A stretch of 64,000 nt of DNA from Microbacterium festucae (GTDB taxonomy: Bacteria; Actinomycetota; Actinomycetes; Actinomycetales; Microbacteriaceae). The first letter of the stretch is position 1, and every line of letters starts with the position of its first letter. Below the pieces are notes generated by a model that had not been told where the DNA came from, did no database searches, and was given only the letters and a program-made list of their open reading frames with translations. Shown here one piece after another: positions 40,827-51,707 of the stretch. The stretch covers positions 62,001 through 126,000 of the forward strand of contig NZ_JAOEFC010000002.1 in the NCBI RefSeq assembly GCF_025421715.1. The letters are read 5' to 3'. The position numbers and the translations under genes were made by a program.

Positions 40827-42446
40827 CTACTGGGCTGCTTCGAAGACGGTGAGCACGTCGCTCGCGGGATCGGCGAGCACGAACGTCACGACGGGACGGC
40901 CATGGGCGGCGAGCACCTGCGCGTCGCCCGCGGCCTGGGCGGCGATGAGCTCGCCGAAGGTGAACGGCGCACCGGGGATCTCGAGGTCGACCTCGGTCCC
41001 CTCCACCACCTGCAGGAACACGCCGACGGCGGGGCCGCCCTTGTGGAACTGGCCGGTCGAGTGCAGGAACCGCGGGCCCCACCCGAAGGTGACGGGCCGG
41101 CCGGCCTCGGCGGCGACGAGCTCGCGCAGACCCTGCAGCTGCGGCACCGCGAGACGGTCGACGTAGGCCTGGATGGCGAGATAGCCGTCGGCGGGGATCG
41201 CGTGCTCGAGCGCGGCGAACACACCGGCCAGCGTGCCGGAAGCCACCAGCGCCGGGTCGGTGGAGCGCACCCCGATGCCGTTCTCGGTGAACGCCACCGG
41301 CGCGGGCACGGGCCGCTCGTCGAGCAGACCCCGCGTGGCGACCTTGGCGGCCTCGACGTCGGGCTGGTCGAACGGGTTGATGCCGAGCAGACGCCCGGCG
41401 ATCGCGGTGGCGTACTCCCACACGACGAACTGGGCGCCGAGCGACCCGCTGATGAGGATCTCGCCCGGGTTCTGCTCGAGCAGCCGGAAGTGCTCGGCGT
41501 CGTCGACGATGCGCAGCACCTGCACGTCGGCGAGGTCGGCGTCGAGCTCGGGCGACAGCGGCTGGGCCACGACCGGCAGGATGCCGGTGCCGAGCTTGCC
41601 GGTCGACTCGGCGACCAGCTGCTCGATCCAGTCGGGCAGCCCCACGATGTGGGTGCCGTCGCTGACGAGCACGAGCTTGTCGCGGCGGGGAGTGCCCCCG
41701 GCGATCGCGGCGGCGAGCACGAGGGCGGGGTTGCGGGGGTCGTCGATGGCGACCTCCAGCAGCGTCGCCTCGGCCTCGTCGAGCAACTCGGCGATGTCGA
41801 CGCCGGCAAGGCCCGCCGGGACGAGCCCGAACGCGGTCAGCGCCGAGTAGCGGCCACCGACGGTGGGGTCGGCGGTGAAGACGCGGTAGCCGGCGGCGAG
41901 GGCCGACTGCTCCAGCGGCGAGCCCGGGTCGGTGACCACCACGATGTGCTGGGCCGGGTCGATGCCGAGGTCGCTCCAGGCGGCCTCGAACGCGCGGCGG
42001 GCGGCGTCGGTCTCGACCGTCGAGCCCGACTTCGAGGCGACGACGAGCAGCGTCTGGGCCAGCCCGCCGCCCTCGAGGTCGCCGTCGATGGCGGCCAGCA
42101 CCTGGCTGGGCGCGGTGGAGTCGAGGATCACCAGCGGCACACCGGCCGTCTGGGCGATGACCTCGGGGGCCAGCGACGACCCGCCCATGCCGGCCAGCAC
42201 CACGCGGGTGACCCCGCGGGCGACGAGCTCGGCACGCAGCTGCGTGATCTCGGCCACGAGCGGGCGCGACACCGACACGGCCTGCACCCACCCGAGGCGG
42301 CGTCCGGCCTCGTCGGCGGCGTCGGGGCCCCACAGGTCGGGGTCGCCGGCGGTCACACCGCTGGCGACCAGGGCCTCGACGAGCCCGGGGAGCGTGTCGC
42401 CGACGACGTCGGCGACACGTCCCGAGACGTGGATCTCGAAGCTCAC
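40827..42446 (-). CDS. pgi: glucose-6-phosphate isomerase
   Basis: 539 aa. Interconverts glucose-6-phosphate and fructose-6-phosphate, linking the pentose phosphate pathway with glycolysis. SIS-type sugar isomerase domains: [24 protein letters not shown], and the family signature [30 protein letters not shown] near the end. It belongs to the divergent actinobacterial subgroup rather than the E. coli type. The GTG at 42446 overlaps the tal stop by four bases (GTGA). A long open frame joins it with part of tal in another frame; this is not a fusion. Confidence 0.93.
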   Translation of the reverse strand: MSFEIHVSGRVADVVGDTLPGLVEALVASGVTAGDPDLWGPDAADEAGRRLGWVQAVSVSRPLVAEITQLRAELVARGVTRVVLAGMGGSSLAPEVIAQTAGVPLVILDSTAPSQVLAAIDGDLEGGGLAQTLLVVASKSGSTVETDAARRAFEAAWSDLGIDPAQHIVVVTDPGSPLEQSALAAGYRVFTADPTVGGRYSALTAFGLVPAGLAGVDIAELLDEAEATLLEVAIDDPRNPALVLAAAIAGGTPRRDKLVLVSDGTHIVGLPDWIEQLVAESTGKLGTGILPVVAQPLSPELDADLADVQVLRIVDDAEHFRLLEQNPGEILISGSLGAQFVVWEYATAIAGRLLGINPFDQPDVEAAKVATRGLLDERPVPAPVAFTENGIGVRSTDPALVASGTLAGVFAALEHAIPADGYLAIQAYVDRLAVPQLQGLRELVAAEAGRPVTFGWGPRFLHSTGQFHKGGPAVGVFLQVVEGTEVDLEIPGAPFTFGELIAAQAAGDAQVLAAHGRPVVTFVLADPASDVLTVFEAAQ

Positions 42447-43567
42447 CGCGTGGGCTCCGCGGCGGCGGACAGCGCGGTCTGGACGGTGTTCTTCAGGTCG
42501 TGCCAGGAAGCGATGAACTTCTCGACGCCCTCGTCCTCGAGCACCTGGGTGACGTCGACGAGGTCGATGCCGACCTCGGCGAGGTCGTCGAACACCTGGT
42601 GCGCATCGGCGTAGTTGCCGGTGATGGTGTCGCCGGTGATCTTGCCGTGGTCGAAGGTGGCCTCGAGGGTCTTCTCCGGCATCGTGTTGACCGTGCCGCC
42701 GGCGACGAGCTCGGTGACGTAGAGCGTGTCGGGCAGGTTCGGGTCCTTCACACCGGTGGAGGCCCACAGCGGACGCTGCACGGTGGCGCCGGCGGCGATG
42801 AGCTCCACGGCGGTCTGCGAGGCGAAGCGCTGCTCGAACAGCTCGTAGGCCAGCCGGGCGTTGGCCAGGCCCGCCTTGCTCTTGAGCGCGAGCGCCTCGG
42901 AGGTGCCGATGGCGACGAGGCGCTTGTCGACCTCGGTGTCCACGCGCGACACGAAGAACGACGCGACCGAGTGGATCGTGGCGATGTCGTGGCCGTTCGC
43001 CTGCGCCTGGGCGATGCCGGCGAGGTAGGCGTCGATGACGGCGGCGTAGCGCTCGAGCGAGAAGATCAGGGTCACGTTGACGCTGATGCCCTCGGCGAGC
43101 ACGGCCGTGATCGCCGGGAGGCCGGCGAGGGTGGCGGGGATCTTGATGAGCGTGTTGGGGCGGTCGACCGTGGCCCACAGCTTCTTGGCCTCCTCGACGG
43201 TCGCGTCGGTGTCGTGGGCGAGGTCGGGGGAGACCTCGATCGACACGCGGCCGTCGACGCCGCCGGTGACGTCGAAGACGGGGCGGAAGATGTCGGCCGC
43301 GTCGCGCACGTCGGTGGTGGTGATCGCGAAGATCGCCGCGTCGACGTCGGCGCCGGTGGCGGCCAGGGCCGCGAGGGGCGCGTCGTACGAGTCGTCGTTC
43401 TTGTTGCCGATGGCGGCCTGGAAGATCGACGGGTTCGTGGTGACGCCCGACACGTTGCGGGTGCGGATGAGCTCGGCGAGGTTGCCCGAGTCGATGCGCG
43501 AGCGCGAGAGGTCGTCGAGCCAGATGCTGACGCCGGCGGCGGTCAGGTCTTCGGTGGGGGTGCTCAT
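42443..43567 (-). CDS. tal: transaldolase
   Basis: 374 aa, long actinobacterial/cyanobacterial type. Moves dihydroxyacetone units in the non-oxidative pentose phosphate pathway. VTTNPSIF at 42-49 and Schiff-base lysine K142 in [23 protein letters not shown] follows. The ATG at 43567 overlaps the tkt stop (ATGA) and its stop overlaps the pgi GTG, so three enzymes are coupled. Confidence 0.97.
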   Translation of the reverse strand: MSTPTEDLTAAGVSIWLDDLSRSRIDSGNLAELIRTRNVSGVTTNPSIFQAAIGNKNDDSYDAPLAALAATGADVDAAIFAITTTDVRDAADIFRPVFDVTGGVDGRVSIEVSPDLAHDTDATVEEAKKLWATVDRPNTLIKIPATLAGLPAITAVLAEGISVNVTLIFSLERYAAVIDAYLAGIAQAQANGHDIATIHSVASFFVSRVDTEVDKRLVAIGTSEALALKSKAGLANARLAYELFEQRFASQTAVELIAAGATVQRPLWASTGVKDPNLPDTLYVTELVAGGTVNTMPEKTLEATFDHGKITGDTITGNYADAHQVFDDLAEVGIDLVDVTQVLEDEGVEKFIASWHDLKNTVQTALSAAAEPTR

Positions 43568-45675
43568 GCGTTGTTCTCCTTGACGGATGCGGCGGCCGCT
43601 CCCGCGGTGGCCAGGGTCTCGCGGGCCGCGTTCACGACCGCGTCGGCGGTGACGCCGAACTTCTCGAACAGGGTCTTGTAGTCGGCGGACGCCCCGAAGT
43701 GGTCGATGCCGATCGACCGGCCGGCGTCGCCGACGATCGACCGCCACAGCGGGGTGGCGCCCGCCTCGACCGACACGCGCGCGGTCACCGCGGCCGGCAG
43801 CACCGACTCGCGGTAGGCGGCGTCCTGCTCGGCGAACCACTCCAGCGACGGCGCCGACACCACGCGGGCGCGGATGCCGTCGGCGGCGAGGGTCTCGCGG
43901 GCGGCGACGGCCAGCTGCACCTCGGAGCCGGTGGCGATGAGGATGACGTCGGGCTGACCGCCCTCGGCGTCGACGAGCACGTACGCGCCCTTGGCGACAC
44001 CGTCGGTGGTGGCGAAGCCGTCCTCGCCGCGCGGGAACACCGGGATGTTCTGGCGGGTGAGGGCGATGCCCACGGGGCCGCCCGAGGTGCGGCGGACGAT
44101 CTCGTGCCAGGCGGCCGAGGTCTCGTTGGCATCGGCGGGGCGCACCACCGTGAAGTTCGGGATGAGGCGCAGGGTCGCCAGCTGCTCGATCGGCTGGTGG
44201 GTGGGGCCGTCCTCGCCGAGGGCGACGGAGTCGTGCGTCCAGACGAACACCGAGGGGATGTCCATCAGCGCGGCCAGGCGCACCGCGGGGCGCATGTAGT
44301 CGGTGAAGATCAGGAACGTGCCGCCGAACGGACGGGTGGGCCCGTGCAGCTTGATGCCGTTGACGATGGCGCCCATGGCGTGCTCGCGGATGCCGAAGTG
44401 CAGCACGCGGCCGTAGGGGTCGCCCGACCACTCGTGGGTGGACCACTGGGTGGGGATGAAGCTCTTGGCATCCTTGATCGTGGTCAGGTTCGACTCGGCG
44501 AGGTCGGCAGACCCGCCCCAGAGCTCGGGGAGCTGGGCGGCGAGGGCGTTGATGACCTGGCCGGAGGCAGCGCGGGTCGACACCTCCTTGCCCGACTCGA
44601 AGGCGGGCACCTGCAGGTCGGCGGGAAGCTCGCCGGCCTCGAGGCGGTCCAGCAGCGCCTTGCGCTCGGGGTTGGCCGCGGCCCAGGCGTCGAACGACTC
44701 CTGCCAGGCGGCGCGCTCGGTCTGGGCGCGCTCGGCCAGCGAACGGGTGTGGGCGATCACGTCGTCGGCGACGACGAACGAGTGCTCCGGGTCGAACCCG
44801 AGCACCTTCTTCGTCGCGGCCAGCTCGTCGGCGCCCAGCGCCGAGCCATGGATCTTGCCGGTGTTCTGCTTGCCGGGCGAGGGCCAGCCGATGATCGTCT
44901 TCAGGATGATGAGCGACGGCTTGTCGGTCTCGCCCTTGGCGGCCTCGATGGCGGCGAACAGCTCGGCGACGTCTTCGACGTACTGGCCGGTCTTCTTCCA
45001 GTCGACCGTCTGCACGTGCCAGCCGTACGCCTCGTAGCGGGCGGCGACGTCTTCGGTGAAGGCGACGTTGGTGTCGTCCTCGATGGAGATCTGGTTGGAG
45101 TCGTAGATCGCGATCAGGTTGCCGAGGCCCTGGTGGCCGGCGAGCGACCCGGCCTCGCTGGTCACGCCCTCCTGCAGGTCGCCGTCGCCGGCGATGGCGT
45201 AGACGAAGTGGTCGAACGGGCTCGTGCCGGCCGCGGCCTCCGGGTCGAACAGGCCGCGCTCGTAGCGGGCCGCGTAGGCGAAGCCGACGGCGGAGGCGAG
45301 GCCCTGGCCGAGCGGGCCGGTGGTGATCTCCACGCCCTTGGTGTGGCCGTACTCGGGGTGTCCCGGGGTGAGCGAGCCCCACGTGCGCAGCGCCTTCAGG
45401 TCGTCGAGCTCGAGACCGAAGCCGCCCAGGTAGAGCTGCACGTACTGCGTCAGCGACGAGTGGCCGGCCGACAGGATGAACCGGTCGCGTCCCAGCCAGT
45501 GCGTGTCGGCGGGATCGTGGCGCAGCACCCGCTGGTACAGCAGGTAGGCGGCCGGGGCGAGGCTCATGGCCGTGCCGGGGTGGCCGTTGCCCACCTTCTC
45601 CACGGCGTCCGCCGCCAGCACGCGCGCGGTGTCCACCGCGCGCTCATCGATCTCGTTCCAGCGAAGTTCAGCCAC
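43564..45675 (-). CDS. tkt: transketolase
   Basis: 703 aa. Thiamine-diphosphate enzyme moving two-carbon units. [17 protein letters not shown] at the N-terminus, the TPP motif [18 protein letters not shown]..., [19 protein letters not shown] in the second domain, and a C-terminal transketolase domain (IDHFGASA). The GTG at 45675 has GAAAGG seven nt upstream. The frame stays open to 45852, but that part is non-homologous leader. First gene of the pentose-phosphate operon. Confidence 0.97.
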   Translation of the reverse strand: MAELRWNEIDERAVDTARVLAADAVEKVGNGHPGTAMSLAPAAYLLYQRVLRHDPADTHWLGRDRFILSAGHSSLTQYVQLYLGGFGLELDDLKALRTWGSLTPGHPEYGHTKGVEITTGPLGQGLASAVGFAYAARYERGLFDPEAAAGTSPFDHFVYAIAGDGDLQEGVTSEAGSLAGHQGLGNLIAIYDSNQISIEDDTNVAFTEDVAARYEAYGWHVQTVDWKKTGQYVEDVAELFAAIEAAKGETDKPSLIILKTIIGWPSPGKQNTGKIHGSALGADELAATKKVLGFDPEHSFVVADDVIAHTRSLAERAQTERAAWQESFDAWAAANPERKALLDRLEAGELPADLQVPAFESGKEVSTRAASGQVINALAAQLPELWGGSADLAESNLTTIKDAKSFIPTQWSTHEWSGDPYGRVLHFGIREHAMGAIVNGIKLHGPTRPFGGTFLIFTDYMRPAVRLAALMDIPSVFVWTHDSVALGEDGPTHQPIEQLATLRLIPNFTVVRPADANETSAAWHEIVRRTSGGPVGIALTRQNIPVFPRGEDGFATTDGVAKGAYVLVDAEGGQPDVILIATGSEVQLAVAARETLAADGIRARVVSAPSLEWFAEQDAAYRESVLPAAVTARVSVEAGATPLWRSIVGDAGRSIGIDHFGASADYKTLFEKFGVTADAVVNAARETLATAGAAAASVKENNA

Positions 45676-45986
45676 GCGGCAGCCTTTCTCATGAAGAGCG
45701 CCCGACGAACCGTGCCGCAAGGCCTTGTCCGGGAGTGGAGAAGGGGGCTCGGCTCGGGCGCACGTATGGGATCCAGCATAGTCCCGCGGCCTCTGCCGCG
45801 GTCCGTGCCTGACCCTGTGTGACACGAGTATGTCGAGCGCCCTCGCGCCCACGGTGTCGCCCGGGTGTCGGCGCGGTCACCGTCCGCTCACGGCGTCCCC
45901 CCGCCGAATGTGAGGCATCCCTCGTGGCCGGCGGACGCCCGTACCGTAGAATGACGGGGTCCGTGACACGGGTGATTGTGGGGGAG
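45676..45986. promoter_or_regulatory. divergent control region between tkt and ctaB
   Basis: 311 bp without a credible gene. On the minus strand TATGCT (45780-45775) is a good -10 for tkt with a leader of about 95 nt and GAAAGG before the GTG. On the plus strand TAGAAT (45947-45952) is a good -10 for ctaB. Between 45790 and 45940 I see no repeat or operator beyond GC-rich inverted fragments. Confidence 0.55.
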
Positions 45987-46931
45987 ATGGACACGACGAT
46001 GGCGGCCGGGAGCACCGGCCGAGCCGACGAGGCGACGACCCCCACCCGACGACCCCTCGGTCGCACCGTGCGCGCCTACATCCAGCTGACCAAGCCGCGG
46101 GTGATGGAGCTGCTGCTGGTCACCACCGTTCCGGTGATGATCCTGGCCGAGGCGGGCATGCCGAGCCTGTGGCTGGTGCTGGCCACCGTCATCGGCGGCG
46201 CGATGAGCGCCGGGTCGGCGGCGACGTTCAACATGTACCTCGACCGCGACATCGACGCGCACATGCACCGCACCGAGAACCGGCCGCTGGTGACCGGCGA
46301 GATCACCCCGCGCGGCGCGCTCATCTTCGCGTGGACGCTGGCGGTGGCCTCCACGGTGTGGCTGCTGCTGACGACCAACTGGGTCGCCGCCGCCTTCAGC
46401 GTCGTCGCCATCTTCTTCTACGTCGTGATCTACACGATGCTGCTCAAGCGCCGCACCGAGCAGAACATCGTGTGGGGCGGCATCGCCGGCTGCTTCCCGG
46501 TGCTCATCGGCTGGACGGCCGTGACCGGGTCGCTGGCGTGGGAGCCGGTCATCCTGTTCGTGCTGGTGTTCCTGTGGACGCCGCCGCACTACTGGCCGCT
46601 GTCGATGAAGTACAAGGGCGACTACGTCGAGGCCGACGTGCCGATGCTGGGTGCCACGCGCAACAGCAGCCAGGTGGGCCTGCAGGTCATCCTCTACGCG
46701 TGGGCGACGGTGGCGTGCTCGCTGCTGCTCATCCCGGTGGGGGAGATGGGCCTGGTCTACACCGTGTCGGCCCTCGTGTTCGGCGGCTGGTTCATCGCCG
46801 AGTCGCACGTGCTCTACAGCCGCGCCGTGCGCGGCGAGGTCGCTCGCCCGATGCGCGTGTTCCACGCCTCGATCACCTATCTGACGCTGCTGTTCGTCGC
46901 GATCGCCGTCGACCCGCTGCTGCCCTTCTGA
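45987..46931 (+). CDS. ctaB: protohaem IX farnesyltransferase (haem O synthase)
   Basis: 314 aa from the ATG at 45987. Adds the farnesyl tail to haem B, giving haem O on the way to haem A for the aa3 oxidase. UbiA-type prenyltransferase with about nine helices; [20 protein letters not shown] is the Asp-rich diphosphate site, with a second at [14 protein letters not shown]. The start is uncertain: an ATG at 45999 and a GTG at 45963 (10 nt after TAGAAT) are alternatives. The ctaA gene is separate and on the other strand. Confidence 0.94.
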   Translation: MDTTMAAGSTGRADEATTPTRRPLGRTVRAYIQLTKPRVMELLLVTTVPVMILAEAGMPSLWLVLATVIGGAMSAGSAATFNMYLDRDIDAHMHRTENRPLVTGEITPRGALIFAWTLAVASTVWLLLTTNWVAAAFSVVAIFFYVVIYTMLLKRRTEQNIVWGGIAGCFPVLIGWTAVTGSLAWEPVILFVLVFLWTPPHYWPLSMKYKGDYVEADVPMLGATRNSSQVGLQVILYAWATVACSLLLIPVGEMGLVYTVSALVFGGWFIAESHVLYSRAVRGEVARPMRVFHASITYLTLLFVAIAVDPLLPF

Positions 46932-47001
46932 ACCGCGCCCGCTCGGGCGGGGTCGGCACAGGGCTGCCGCGGGTCGACGGGGTGACGCGCGCGGGGCGTG
47001 C

Positions 47002-47463
47002 TCAGCGCGTGGTGACCGACTCCTCGTCGCGGGGGCGGCTGTAGCCGAGATCGACGCCGTAGCCGTTGGTGTCGGTGTCGGTGTTCTCGGGGACGTCGGT
47101 CTCGTCGGCGTCGGACGCGCCGTCGCGAGCGGGCTCGGCGGCACCGGCATCCGCGGTCTCGTCGACGAAGGCCGGGGCGTCGACGACGTCTGCGGCGGGG
47201 CGGGGGACGAATGCGCACAGCGAGGCGACGGTCAGCGCGAGGGCCAGACCCACCAGGCCCGCGCCGATGAGGATGGCGCCGAAGACGCCCCAGATCTGGC
47301 CGACGTACACGTCGTTGCTGGTCGCGCTGCCGTCGGTGAGGCGCGCGTCCATGCCGCCGAGCTTGTCGAGCAGCAGGGCGGCGCCGACGCCGGCGGAGGC
47401 GGCCGATCCCACGATCAGACCCCAGAAGGGGATGCTGCGGGACAGGCGGGGACGGTTGCTCAT
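47002..47463 (-). CDS. two-TM membrane protein of unknown function next to haem A genes
   Basis: 153 aa. Two hydrophobic spans (about 12-33 and 53-85) and an acidic, Ala/Asp/Thr-rich C-terminal tail ending in a short basic part. SSAASAGVGAALLLDKLGGMDARLTDG separates them. No family recognised. It lies between ctaB and ctaA, on the ctaA strand and 85 nt downstream of it, so it may share the ctaA message; a link with oxidase maturation is only positional. Confidence 0.72.
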   Translation of the reverse strand: MSNRPRLSRSIPFWGLIVGSAASAGVGAALLLDKLGGMDARLTDGSATSNDVYVGQIWGVFGAILIGAGLVGLALALTVASLCAFVPRPAADVVDAPAFVDETADAGAAEPARDGASDADETDVPENTDTDTNGYGVDLGYSRPRDEESVTTR

Positions 47464-47548
47464 GGGGACTCCTCAGAAGATGCGTGCCCGTCGGGGCAGG
47501 GCACGCCCCCACTGTGACCGCCGAGGATCGGAGCCCCCGATGCCCCCG

Positions 47549-48511
47549 CTATGAGCCGGCTGTGTGCACCGCCGGCGCCTGCGCCTGCGATGCCGGGGCC
47601 TTCAGCCGCAGCACGACCACGGTCATGGCGGCGGCGGTGAGGGCGGCGAGCACCATGTGCACGCCGACGACGAGCTCGGGCAGGCCGTTGCGGGCCTGGT
47701 AGATGCCCAGCAGGATCTGCACGACCTCCACCGCCAGCAGGGCGGTGATCCACCGGCGGGTGGGGAGGTGGCGCAGCCACGCGGCGACGGTGAGGAAGAC
47801 GGTGAGCGCCAGCAGCGCGTAGCCCGGCCAGGCGTGCACGTGCTCGAGCACCTCGGCGTCGAAGCCGTTGCGGCCGACGGCGGCGTCGCCCGAGTGCGGG
47901 CCGGCCCCGGTGGTCAGCACGCCGAAGACGATCGTGATCGCCAGCACCAGCGTCGTCACGTGGGTGGTGATGGCGTACCAGCGCGGCACGACGCGCACCC
48001 GCGGGCCCGGCACGGTGTACAGGCGCACCAGCAGGGCGGCCGTCACGCACACCAGTGACAGTGACGCGACGTAGTGGAACCCGACGATGAAGGGGTTCAG
48101 CCCTGTCCACACCGTGATGCCGCCGACGAGGGCCTGGGCGAGGATGCCGACCATCACGATCCAGCTGAGGACGAAGAGGTCGCGGCGCTCGACGCGCAGG
48201 CGCCAGACCAGCACCAGCAGCGCCAGGGCGAACAGGCCCAGCAGCGGGCTCATGAGACGGTTGCCGAACTCGATGATCGAGTGGTAGCTGAGCTCCTCGG
48301 TGGGAACGAGCGAGTCGGGCGTGCAGGTGGGCCACGTGGGGCAGCCCAGGCCCGAGCCGGTGAGGCGCACGGCGCCGCCGGTGGCGATGATCACCGTGTT
48401 GCCGACGAAGTTGGCCCAGGCGACGCCCCGGATGCGGCCGTCCACGCGAGTCGGGAGCCAGCCGCCGGCAGGCGGGGCGTCGGCGGGGGTGGTCGTGGTC
48501 TGGGCGGACAT
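47549..48511 (-). CDS. ctaA: haem A synthase
   Basis: 320 aa, about eight transmembrane helices in two similar four-helix halves. Oxidises the C8 methyl of haem O to make haem A. N-terminal half has TGSGLGCPTWPTC with a Cys pair and EFGNRLMSP, then GFHYVAS; the second half has EHVHAWPGYALL and GVHMVLAAL, giving the four haem His. The ATG at 48511 follows AGGAGG. Expressed from a promoter in the ctaA-suf gap. Confidence 0.95.
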   Translation of the reverse strand: MSAQTTTTPADAPPAGGWLPTRVDGRIRGVAWANFVGNTVIIATGGAVRLTGSGLGCPTWPTCTPDSLVPTEELSYHSIIEFGNRLMSPLLGLFALALLVLVWRLRVERRDLFVLSWIVMVGILAQALVGGITVWTGLNPFIVGFHYVASLSLVCVTAALLVRLYTVPGPRVRVVPRWYAITTHVTTLVLAITIVFGVLTTGAGPHSGDAAVGRNGFDAEVLEHVHAWPGYALLALTVFLTVAAWLRHLPTRRWITALLAVEVVQILLGIYQARNGLPELVVGVHMVLAALTAAAMTVVVLRLKAPASQAQAPAVHTAGS

Positions 48512-48578
48512 GCTTGCGCCTCCTGGAACGGCGCTCGAGGGGAGCGCCCGGGCCACGCCGGGGGTGGGGCATAGCCTG

Positions 48579-48635
48579 TAGACTTGACGGGTGGGAGTTG
48601 CCAGGCGCCGAGCGCCCGGCATCCACTCAAGTCTA
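48579..48635. promoter_or_regulatory. inverted TAGACTTGA elements forming overlapping divergent promoters of ctaA and suf
   Basis: TAGACTTGA (48579-48587) and its exact reverse complement TCAAGTCTA (48627-48635) are 39 bp apart. Each contains a TAGACT -10: the left one reads toward sufB (leader about 175 nt), the right one toward ctaA (leader about 115 nt), so the transcripts would overlap. A 5-bp GC stem lies between. Whether it is a promoter pair, a repressor site or both cannot be told from sequence. Confidence 0.55.
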
Positions 48636-48764
48636 GGCGCGGCCGCGGCCGTGTTCGGACCCCGAAGCAAGCGACCCTGACAGCGGCAGAACCGCCCTCG
48701 CCACTCCCGAGGGTGAGGGAATGCCGGAGCGGATGACACCGCTGGGTTCGAAGGAGGAATAGCC

Positions 48765-50183
48765 ATGTCGGATGTGCTGATCGACCGACCGGAACTCGAA
48801 GGACTCGGCGTCTACGAGTTCGGCTGGCACGACACCGATGCCGCGGGCGCCGTCGCGCAACGCGGCATCAACGAGGACGTGGTGCGCGGGATCTCCGCCC
48901 TCAAGTCCGAGCCCGAATGGATGCTGAAGACCCGTCTGAAGGGGTACCAGCTGTTCGGCCGCAAGCCGATGCCCACCTGGGGTGCCGACCTGTCGGAGAT
49001 CGACTTCGACAACATCAAGTACTTCGTGCGCTCCACCGAGAAGCAGGCGCAGTCGTGGGAGGACCTCCCCGAGGAGATCCGCAACACCTACGAGAAGCTC
49101 GGCATCCCCGAGGCCGAGCGCGCCCGCCTCGTGGCCGGCGTCGCCGCCCAGTACGAGTCCGAGGTGGTCTACCACCAGATCAACGCCGAGCTCGAGAAGC
49201 AGGGCGTCATCTTCATGGACACCGACACCGCGCTGCGCGAGCACCCGGAGTTCTTCGAGGAGTACTTCGGCACCGTCATCCCCGCCGGCGACAACAAGTT
49301 CGCGGCGCTGAACACCGCGGTGTGGTCGGGCGGCTCGTTCGTCTACGTGCCCCCGGGCGTGCACGTCGAGATCCCGCTGCAGGCCTACTTCCGCATCAAC
49401 ACCGAGAACATGGGCCAGTTCGAGCGCACGCTCATCATCGCCGACGAGGGCTCGTACGTGCACTACATCGAGGGCTGCACCGCCCCGATCTACAAGAGCG
49501 ACTCGCTGCACTCCGCCGTCGTCGAGATCATCGTGAAGAAGAACGCCCGCGTGCGCTACACGACGATCCAGAACTGGTCGAACAACGTCTACAACCTCGT
49601 CACCAAGCGGGCCGTGGCCCACGAGGGCGCGACGATGGAGTGGGTCGACGGCAACATCGGCTCCAAGGTGACGATGAAGTACCCGTCGATCTTCCTCATG
49701 GGCGAGCACGCCAAGGGCGAGACGCTCTCGGTGGCCTTCGCCGGTCCCGGTCAGCACCAGGACGCCGGCGCGAAGATGATCCACATGGCGCCCTACACGC
49801 AGTCCTCGATCGTCTCGAAGTCGATCGCCCGCGGCGGCGGCCGCGCCGGCTACCGCGGTGAGGTGCGCGTCGACGCCAACGCGCACCACTCCGCCAACAC
49901 GGTGCGCTGCGACGCGCTGCTGGTCGACTCGATCTCGCGCTCCGACACCTACCCGGCCATCGACATCCGCGTCGACGACGTGCAGCTCGGCCACGAGGCC
50001 ACCGTCTCGAAGGTCAGCGAAGAGCAGCTGTTCTACCTCATGAGCCGCGGCATGCCCGAAGACGAGGCGATGGCGATGATCGTGCGCGGCTTCATCGAGC
50101 CGATCGCCCGCGAGCTGCCCATGGAGTACGCCCTCGAGCTGAACAAGCTCATCGAGATGGGCATGGAAGGATCCGTCGGCTGA
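48765..50183 (+). CDS. sufB: Fe-S cluster assembly scaffold SufB
   Basis: 472 aa. Part of the SufBC2D scaffold on which iron-sulfur clusters are built. Conserved stretches: [63 protein letters not shown] with the key Cys, and [32 protein letters not shown] precedes the ATG, a strong ribosome site. First gene of the SUF operon; no sufR gene lies upstream. Confidence 0.98.
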   Translation: MSDVLIDRPELEGLGVYEFGWHDTDAAGAVAQRGINEDVVRGISALKSEPEWMLKTRLKGYQLFGRKPMPTWGADLSEIDFDNIKYFVRSTEKQAQSWEDLPEEIRNTYEKLGIPEAERARLVAGVAAQYESEVVYHQINAELEKQGVIFMDTDTALREHPEFFEEYFGTVIPAGDNKFAALNTAVWSGGSFVYVPPGVHVEIPLQAYFRINTENMGQFERTLIIADEGSYVHYIEGCTAPIYKSDSLHSAVVEIIVKKNARVRYTTIQNWSNNVYNLVTKRAVAHEGATMEWVDGNIGSKVTMKYPSIFLMGEHAKGETLSVAFAGPGQHQDAGAKMIHMAPYTQSSIVSKSIARGGGRAGYRGEVRVDANAHHSANTVRCDALLVDSISRSDTYPAIDIRVDDVQLGHEATVSKVSEEQLFYLMSRGMPEDEAMAMIVRGFIEPIARELPMEYALELNKLIEMGMEGSVG

Positions 50184-51367
50184 TGACGACAGCGACACAA
50201 GCCCCTGTCGACCGCGCACAGGGGCACATCGACCCTGCCGCCGCGTTCGTTCCCGTGCAGACCCGTTCGGCGCGCCCCACCTCGTTCGCGCCCGCCGATT
50301 TCGGCGTGCCGACGGGCCGTGAGGTCAACTGGAAGCACACCCCGACCGACCGGCTCGCGCCCCTGTTCGTCGACGAGGCCGGCCCCACCGGCGTCATCGG
50401 CGTCGAGGTCACCGCGCCCCGCGAGGTCGAGCAGCTGCGTCTCGCCCCCGGCGAGGCCCCGCGCGGCGAGGTGTTCCGACCCGAGGACCTGCCCGCCGCG
50501 ATCGCCTGGTCGCAGGAGGCCTCGGCGCCCCTCATCCGCATCCCCGCGGGGGTGGAGCTGGACGAGCCCGTCGTCGTGCGCCTGACCGGCACCGGCGGCA
50601 CCGCGCACGCCCACGTCGTCATCGAGGCCCAGCCGCAGTCCCGCGGCACCGTCGTGCTCCGCCACGAGGGCGTCGCCCACCAGGCCCAGAACGTCGAGAT
50701 CATCGTGCGCGACGGGGCGGCGCTGACCGTCATCTCGGTGCAGCGCTGGGACGACGAGGCCGTGCACCTGGCCTCGCACCAGGCGCGCGTCGACCGTGAC
50801 GCCGCGCTCACCCACATCGTCGTCACCCTCGGCGGCGGCGTCGTGCGTGTGAACCCGTCGGTGGAGCTCGCCGGCGCCGGTGCGAACGGCAAGCTCTTCG
50901 GCCTGTCGTTCGCCGACGCCGGGCAGCACTTCGAGAGCCAGGTGTACCTGCACCACAAGGGCCCGCACACCGTCGGCGACGTGCTCTACAAGGGCGCGCT
51001 GCAGGGCCAGGGCGCCCGCAGCGTGTGGATCGGCGACGTGCTCATCGGGCCGGATGCCGTGGGCACCGACTCGTACGAGGCCAACCGCAACCTGGTGCTC
51101 ACCGACGGCGCGCGCGCCGACTCGATCCCGAACCTCGAGATCGAGACCGGCGACATCGTCGGGGCCGGCCACGCCAGCGCCACCGGTCGCTTCGACGACG
51201 AGCAGCTGTTCTACCTGCAGGCCCGCGGCATCTCCGAAGATGAGGCCCGGCGCCTGGTCGTGCTCGGCTTCCTCAGCGAGATCGTGCAGAAGACCGGCAT
51301 CCCGGCCCTCGAGGAGGAGCTCATCGAGGCCATCGAGACCGAGCTGGCCGAAGGCATCCGCGCATGA
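50183..51367 (+). CDS. sufD: Fe-S cluster assembly protein SufD
   Basis: 394 aa. SufB paralogue that completes the SufBC2D complex. Beta-helix core with HKGPHTVGDVLYKGAL and a C-terminal helix with EDEARRLVVLGFLSEI; SASATGRFDDEQLFYLQARG precedes it. Starts on the last base of the sufB stop (TGATG). Confidence 0.97.
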   Translation: MTTATQAPVDRAQGHIDPAAAFVPVQTRSARPTSFAPADFGVPTGREVNWKHTPTDRLAPLFVDEAGPTGVIGVEVTAPREVEQLRLAPGEAPRGEVFRPEDLPAAIAWSQEASAPLIRIPAGVELDEPVVVRLTGTGGTAHAHVVIEAQPQSRGTVVLRHEGVAHQAQNVEIIVRDGAALTVISVQRWDDEAVHLASHQARVDRDAALTHIVVTLGGGVVRVNPSVELAGAGANGKLFGLSFADAGQHFESQVYLHHKGPHTVGDVLYKGALQGQGARSVWIGDVLIGPDAVGTDSYEANRNLVLTDGARADSIPNLEIETGDIVGAGHASATGRFDDEQLFYLQARGISEDEARRLVVLGFLSEIVQKTGIPALEEELIEAIETELAEGIRA

Positions 51368-51693
51368 GCGCACAGAAGGTGCTCAGCCTCAGCGCGCTCG
51401 AGCAGGACACCGCCGTGCGCGTCGAGGTCGACGGCGTCCCGATCGCCGTCGTGCTCGACTCCCAGGGCGAGGTGCACGCGATCGGCGACACCTGCACCCA
51501 CGGCGAGATCTCGCTGTCGGAGGGCTTCGTCGAGGGGGAGACCCTCGAATGCTGGGCGCACGGCTCGGCGTTCTCGCTGCGCACCGGCCGCCCCCTGAAC
51601 CTCCCGGCCTACGAGCCGGTGCCCGTCTACCAGGTCACCATCGAGGGCGACGATGTGCTCATCGACCCCGCGGTGACCAAAGAAGTGAACTGA
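51364..51693 (+). CDS. Rieske-type 2Fe-2S ferredoxin
   Basis: 109 aa. Rieske fold of the non-haem oxygenase ferredoxin type: C44-x-H46 (DTCTHGE) and C63-x2-H66 (CWAHGS) bind the cluster. In SUF operons of actinobacteria such a protein is often found between sufD and sufC; it may supply electrons or be a client. Its ATG overlaps the sufD stop (ATGA). Confidence 0.93.
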   Translation: MSAQKVLSLSALEQDTAVRVEVDGVPIAVVLDSQGEVHAIGDTCTHGEISLSEGFVEGETLECWAHGSAFSLRTGRPLNLPAYEPVPVYQVTIEGDDVLIDPAVTKEVN

Positions 51694-51707
51694 GAAGGAA
51701 ACGCATC

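Noticed and set aside
40827..43178. Apparent tal-pgi fusion protein
   Set aside because: The upstream part is tal in a wrong frame; the true genes overlap by GTGA with separate starts.
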